A DNA stretch of 8,589 nucleotides, taken from the NCBI GenBank assembly GCA_030748365.1, contig JASMME010000047.1, positions 1 through 8,589 of the forward strand, in the 5' to 3' direction. The position numbers and the translations under genes are program-made. Position 1 is the stretch's first letter; each line of letters starts with the position of its first letter. The notes beneath the pieces were generated by a model. That model ran no database searches. It had not been told where the DNA came from and saw nothing but the letters and a program-made list of their open reading frames with translations. This document shows, piece by piece, positions 6,211 to 8,589 of the stretch. The stretch comes from Lutibacter sp. (GTDB lineage: Bacteria; Bacteroidota; Bacteroidia; Flavobacteriales; Flavobacteriaceae).

Positions 6211-6690
6211 TTAAATCTCCCGGAATATAGAGTGCATTAACCGTGTCTTGTCGTTGATACTCTCTTCAAGGGAAATCATGGTTTCTGTTCTTGACACCCC
6301 ATCTATATCATCAATCTCAAAAATAATTTCTTTGGCATGGGTGGTGTCCTTGGCCCGGATTTTACAAAAAATATTGTATTTGCCAGCAGTAATATAGGCG
6401 ATGGTTACGTTGGGTATTCTTTTCAAATCCTCCACAACTTTTTTAGTCTTGGAAGTCTTGCTCAGGTAGATGCCTACATGAGAAATAAAGGAATAACCCA
6501 TTTTTTCATAGTCTAAAATCAAGGTAGACCCCTTGATAATGCCCTCATCCTCCATCTTTTTAACCCTAACATGGATGGTTCCGGCAGATACCACCAATCT
6601 CTTGGCAATATCTGTAAAAGGGGTGCGGGCATTTTCGATCAATATATCGAGAATCTGGTGGTCTATTTCATCTAAAGAGAATTTCCTCAT
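6211..6690 (-). CDS. Lrp/AsnC-family transcriptional regulator
   Basis: This is a DNA-binding regulator of the feast/famine family that usually senses amino acids. It has 159 residues, the usual size. The N-terminal winged helix-turn-helix spans about 5-60, with the HTH in PFTDIAKRLVVSAGTIHVRV (24-43). The C-terminal RAM/effector domain (about 68-145) includes the glycine-containing turn TAGKYNIFCKI. The C-terminus with TETMISLEESINDKTRLMH is characteristic of a well-conserved flavobacterial Lrp. ATG 6690 is supported by a perfect -7 box 22 bases upstream, so the gene has its own promoter even though the peptidase gene ends 59 bases upstream. A terminator follows. Regulation of the adjacent E1 or peptidase gene is plausible but not shown; autoregulation is common in the family. 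Confidence 0.92.
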   Translation of the reverse strand: MRKFSLDEIDHQILDILIENARTPFTDIAKRLVVSAGTIHVRVKKMEDEGIIKGSTLILDYEKMGYSFISHVGIYLSKTSKTKKVVEDLKRIPNVTIAYITAGKYNIFCKIRAKDTTHAKEIIFEIDDIDGVSRTETMISLEESINDKTRLMHSIFREI

Positions 6691-6712
6691 GATTGTTTGC
6701 TAAGATTATGGA

Positions 6713-6720
6713 CAAATTTA
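6713..6720 (-). promoter_or_regulatory. -7 box TAAATTTG of Lrp gene
   Basis: Perfect TAnnTTTG match on the minus strand, 22 bases before the Lrp ATG, in very AT-rich DNA. It would give a 5' UTR of about 15 bases. No clear TTG -33 element is present. Confidence 0.5.
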
Positions 6721-6749
6721 TAAAAAATAATGAAAATAGGGTATAAAAT

Positions 6750-7844
6750 TTACGAATTTGATAATTTCAAATCTTGATACTGTATATTTTCCGCATTCAC
6801 GACCGTATCTGAAAAATAGCTTGAAAGGTCTCCGGTTTCTTCAATACACTGATGGGGAACCAGCTGGCCATTCTGTCGTTTAAACGTGGTATGCACCCCA
6901 ACATCAGTGGTCTGCAGTTGCCCGTCTCGTTCAATAGAAAGGTTTTTATAAATGGTATTCAAGTATTTAAGCGCATTATTGGGAATGTTGAAATAGGCTT
7001 CATATTGGTCAAAAACTTGGTTATCAGCAAGGTACTCAAGGCCCCTGAGCAGGGCGTAAAAATTAAACTCCCTTGTACGTTCCCTGTCGAGGTCATGGGG
7101 AAAATGGCCCGCTTCCACCAAAATGGTATTGTGGCCCAGGCGCTGAAAATTATCACCGGTAGCGGTGGGGTAAAATTCATCGGTATAGCGGCCGATATGG
7201 TTTGGAATCAATTGTTGTAGTAGTTCGTTCATGGCGACAATGACACTCATGGTTTCCTTGCGTCCGGCGGTCAGGCTTCGCGCTACATCCACTGAGGGCG
7301 CTAAAAAAGAAAGGGTGGCAGGGTTGGCTGTACCTTCCACATTAAAGATGGCCCGTTGGTCGTGTAGGTTAAAACAGAAATCAGGGGCAAAATCATCCAG
7401 ACAGGCCCGTAGCAGTTGACTTTCCACTGCTTTTCTATCAATGGCATCGCGGTTTAGGTCTATACCCCGGGCATTTTTTCGGGTGTGCAAGGCGGCCCCA
7501 TCAGGATTGAGCATAGGAATACATAACAAGGTACACCCATTATAAATCCGTTTGGCAGCCGGATCATCACTGGCCAACCAGCGAAAAAGATCAAACAAGG
7601 CTTTGGTACCAGTGGTTTCATTGCCGTGCATCTGTGACCAGAGGAGGATTTTTCGGTCTCCAATCCCATAATCGATCCTGTGAATGGGTAGGCCCTTCTC
7701 TGAATGCCCCAGTACCGTTGTATGGAACAGGGAGGGGAGCGCTGCGATTAGCGGGGCGATGTCGGTATACACCACATCCCGACCGAATAGAGAGGGCTCC
7801 CGGTGTTTGGCATGGCATTTTTGTAGGGCAGTGACTGATCTCAT
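6750..7844 (-). CDS. M14-family zinc carboxypeptidase
   Basis: This metallopeptidase of the M14 family is likely to remove C-terminal residues from peptides. From the chosen ATG at 7844 it has 364 residues. H73 and E76 in MHGNE bind zinc with H161 in NLHDQ; N131-R132 in GIDLNRD match the substrate-carboxylate-binding Asn-Arg of carboxypeptidase A; E244 in LVEAGHFPHD is the catalytic Glu. No signal peptide or membrane segment is seen, so it is probably cytoplasmic. The frame stays open upstream to a TTG at 8003, but those 53 codons show no family features, whereas 7844 is an ATG four bases after a perfect -7 box and begins just before the conserved SLFGRDV region. About 85 residues follow the catalytic domain and have no recognised role. 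It is the first of three leftward genes; the Lrp gene follows after 59 bases. Confidence 0.85.
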   Translation of the reverse strand: MRSVTALQKCHAKHREPSLFGRDVVYTDIAPLIAALPSLFHTTVLGHSEKGLPIHRIDYGIGDRKILLWSQMHGNETTGTKALFDLFRWLASDDPAAKRIYNGCTLLCIPMLNPDGAALHTRKNARGIDLNRDAIDRKAVESQLLRACLDDFAPDFCFNLHDQRAIFNVEGTANPATLSFLAPSVDVARSLTAGRKETMSVIVAMNELLQQLIPNHIGRYTDEFYPTATGDNFQRLGHNTILVEAGHFPHDLDRERTREFNFYALLRGLEYLADNQVFDQYEAYFNIPNNALKYLNTIYKNLSIERDGQLQTTDVGVHTTFKRQNGQLVPHQCIEETGDLSSYFSDTVVNAENIQYQDLKLSNS

Positions 7845-7848
7845 CAGA

Positions 7849-7856
7849 CAAAAATA
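7849..7856 (-). promoter_or_regulatory. -7 box TATTTTTG of M14 gene
   Basis: Perfect TAnnTTTG match on the minus strand, four bases before the chosen ATG at 7844, the same spacing as at truC. No TTG element is evident at the usual distance. It helps decide the start and implies a leaderless or nearly leaderless message. Confidence 0.45.
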
Positions 7857-7924
7857 ACAGAATTCACAGGAATCTCCCAGGTCCAGCACATATTTAGTAT
7901 GATTTGTGAAGTATTGCACAGAAA

Positions 7925-7936
7925 TTACGGTTGTAA
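7925..7936. promoter_or_regulatory. Degenerate palindrome TTACGGTTGTAA
   Basis: Nine of ten arm positions match the motif TTACAnnTGTAA found exactly at 8089 and 8344. It lies about 80 bases upstream of the M14 start. Candidate weak operator. Confidence 0.3.
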
Positions 7937-8022
7937 ACAGCTTAGGATGGTCCTTTAGAGCGCCTTTGCGATCGCTTGGCTTTAAGTCAATATCTCTTTC
8001 CAATCAATATAGTATAAATACC

Positions 8023-8048
8023 TGACTATTAGTTTTATATGTTAGTCA
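8023..8048. repeat. 6-bp inverted repeat TGACTA/TAGTCA
   Basis: Perfect 6-bp arms separated by 14 bases in the AT-rich divergent region. It may be an operator; short enough to be chance. Confidence 0.3.
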
Positions 8049-8088
8049 AATGGTTTCTTATATCCATCCCCATTTCCTATTAACACGT

Positions 8089-8123
8089 TTACAAATGTAA
8101 CATTAACTCGTTACAGCAGTAAC
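8089..8123. promoter_or_regulatory. Operator-like cluster of TGTAAC/GTTACA half-sites
   Basis: TTACAAATGTAA (8089-8100) is a perfect 5-2-5 palindrome. It shares bases with TGTAAC (8096-8101), which is inverted as GTTACA (8110-8115) over an 8-base spacer, and GTTAC (8110-8114) is inverted again as GTAAC (8119-8123) over four bases. Four alternating half-sites within 35 bases suggest a multi-dimer repressor site. On the minus strand the first palindrome also contains TACATTTG, a perfect -7 box pointing toward the peptidase gene. Confidence 0.45.
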
Positions 8124-8143
8124 TATGCTGAAGCCTTTCTATA

Positions 8144-8155
8144 TTACACTTGTCA
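8144..8155. promoter_or_regulatory. Degenerate palindrome TTACACTTGTCA
   Basis: One mismatch from TTACAnnTGTAA in the arms. It lies 55 bases from the exact copy at 8089, between the two divergent genes. Confidence 0.3.
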
Positions 8156-8220
8156 ACAAGCTCAGCTTGATTCCTTTTGGATATTAACCTACGCAGATTG
8201 CCATAGATAATATTTATATA

Positions 8221-8286
8221 TATAAGTTAAAATACTTATTATTATATTATTAGGTTATTTGTAGTAAAGTATTACTCTAACTTATA
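8221..8286. repeat. Large imperfect inverted repeat
   Basis: TATAAGTTA (8221-8229) is perfectly inverted as TAACTTATA (8278-8286), and just inside it AATACTT (8231-8237) is inverted as AAGTATT (8267-8273). One base and four bases interrupt the two sides, and the loop is 29 bases. The region is AT-rich, which raises the chance level, but 16 paired bases in register are notable. It lies about 90 bases before the XRE gene. Confidence 0.45.
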
Positions 8287-8321
8287 GCATCTTAAATCTT
8301 TAGGCATTAAATGGATCGCTA

Positions 8322-8352
8322 TTGCAGGCTATTGCCTACTTTATTACATTTG
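8322..8352 (+). promoter_or_regulatory. Promoter of XRE gene (TTG-N20-TACATTTG)
   Basis: TTG at 8322-8324 and TACATTTG at 8345-8352 are separated by 20 bases, a full match to the Bacteroidota -33/-7 promoter. It is the best promoter in the window. The transcript would start near 8357-8359, past the ATG at 8355, which favours ATG 8376 as the start of the regulator. Confidence 0.65.
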
Positions 8353-8355
8353 TAA
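8344..8355. promoter_or_regulatory. Palindrome TTACATTTGTAA over XRE promoter
   Basis: Exact reverse complement of the 8089-8100 copy and itself a 5-2-5 palindrome. It overlaps the -7 box of the XRE promoter, where a bound repressor would block transcription. Autoregulation by the XRE protein is a reasonable guess, not shown. Confidence 0.45.
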
Positions 8356-8375
8356 TGACTAAAAGAGATATCTCC

Positions 8376-8589
8376 ATGGTAAATACCACCGTTTTTACAA
8401 CACAGTTAAGGGCACTGATGACCCAGTATGACCTAAGTGCGGCACGTTTTTCCACAAAGATTGGTGTACAACCTTCCAGTATTTCTCATTTACTGTCGGG
8501 TCGTAACAAGCCCAGCCTTGATTTTGTATTAAAACTATTGGAGGCTTTCCCTGGTTTAAGGCTCGACTGGTTGATGTACGGAACGGGGG
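8376..8589 (+). CDS. XRE-family helix-turn-helix regulator, 5' part
   Basis: The reading frame is open to the right edge, so only the first 71 residues are present. They form an XRE/Cro-type DNA-binding domain: helices 2 and 3 lie in SAARFSTKIGVQPSSISHLL (21-40), followed by the conserved SGRNKPSLDFVLKLLEAFP and the LDWLMYGTG motif typical of a flavobacterial XRE group. Usually a short linker and variable C-terminal part follow in this group; they cannot be seen here. ATG 8376 (MVNTTVF) is preferred over in-frame ATG 8355 because the predicted transcription start lies after 8355 and because family members usually start at this point. The -7 box is covered by a palindrome, which suggests autoregulation. 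Its target genes are unknown. Confidence 0.85.
   Translation, partial: MVNTTVFTTQLRALMTQYDLSAARFSTKIGVQPSSISHLLSGRNKPSLDFVLKLLEAFPGLRLDWLMYGTG

Noticed and set aside
7845..8003. N-terminal extension of the M14 peptidase to a TTG at 8003
   Set aside because: The 53 extra codons show no family similarity, the start would be a TTG without a promoter close by, and a perfect -7 box plus ATG at 7844 fit the conserved N-terminus.
8355..8375. Start of the XRE regulator at ATG 8355
   Set aside because: It is in frame, but lies before the predicted transcription start of the TTG-N20-TACATTTG promoter; family members begin near MVNxxxF, which fits ATG 8376.
1..8589. CRISPR arrays, tRNA or rRNA genes, transposases, phage or defence genes
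   Set aside because: No regularly spaced repeats, no tRNA cloverleaf and no transposase, integrase, nuclease or toxin-antitoxin motifs were seen on either strand.

Overview
The window looks like chromosomal DNA of a flavobacterium-type Bacteroidota. Evidence seen in the sequence: the -7 box of this phylum (TAnnTTTG) lies just upstream of most gene starts, there are almost no Shine-Dalgarno sequences, the 2-oxo acid dehydrogenase E1 is an alpha/beta fusion, and the Lrp/AsnC and XRE regulators have sequences typical of Flavobacteriia. Coding DNA has balanced base composition, while the intergenic DNA is clearly AT-rich. No rRNA, tRNA, CRISPR array, insertion sequence or prophage gene was recognised.

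Layout. Bases 1-226 are non-coding and hold a palindrome and a leftward terminator hairpin. Bases 227-582 carry two small unrecognised leftward ORFs that overlap as ATGA, with a doubtful 26-codon ORF and a leftward -7 box further upstream (641-731). Next comes a rightward pair: an APC-family amino acid/polyamine transporter (814-2127) and, 16 bases later, a Rieske non-haem iron oxygenase of the choline-monooxygenase-like type (2144-3238). A 185-base gap follows, which can fold into a long nested hairpin. It leads to truC, the tRNA pseudouridine-65 synthase (3424-4131). truC collides tail to tail, with a 15-base overlap, with a leftward fused E1 alpha/beta of a branched-chain 2-oxo acid dehydrogenase (4117-6120). 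Upstream of E1 on the same strand are an Lrp/AsnC regulator (6211-6690) and an M14 zinc carboxypeptidase (6750-7844). A long AT-rich divergent intergenic region (7845-8375) carries repeated TTACAnnTGTAA-type palindromes and other inverted repeats. It ends in a good promoter for an XRE-family regulator that runs off the right edge.

How the genes may work together. The transporter/oxygenase pair probably imports and oxidises a small cationic or amino compound; the electron-donating reductase is not in the window. The M14 peptidase releases amino acids, the Lrp regulator senses amino acids, and the E1 enzyme oxidises branched-chain 2-oxo acids, which in this group supply iso-branched fatty acid primers. 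That makes an amino-acid-metabolism neighbourhood, although shared regulation is inference. Most of the coding content is ordinary. The least explained material is intergenic: the nested hairpin at 3250-3379, the palindrome family at 7925-8355, and the tight -7-box-to-start spacing that suggests leaderless messages.
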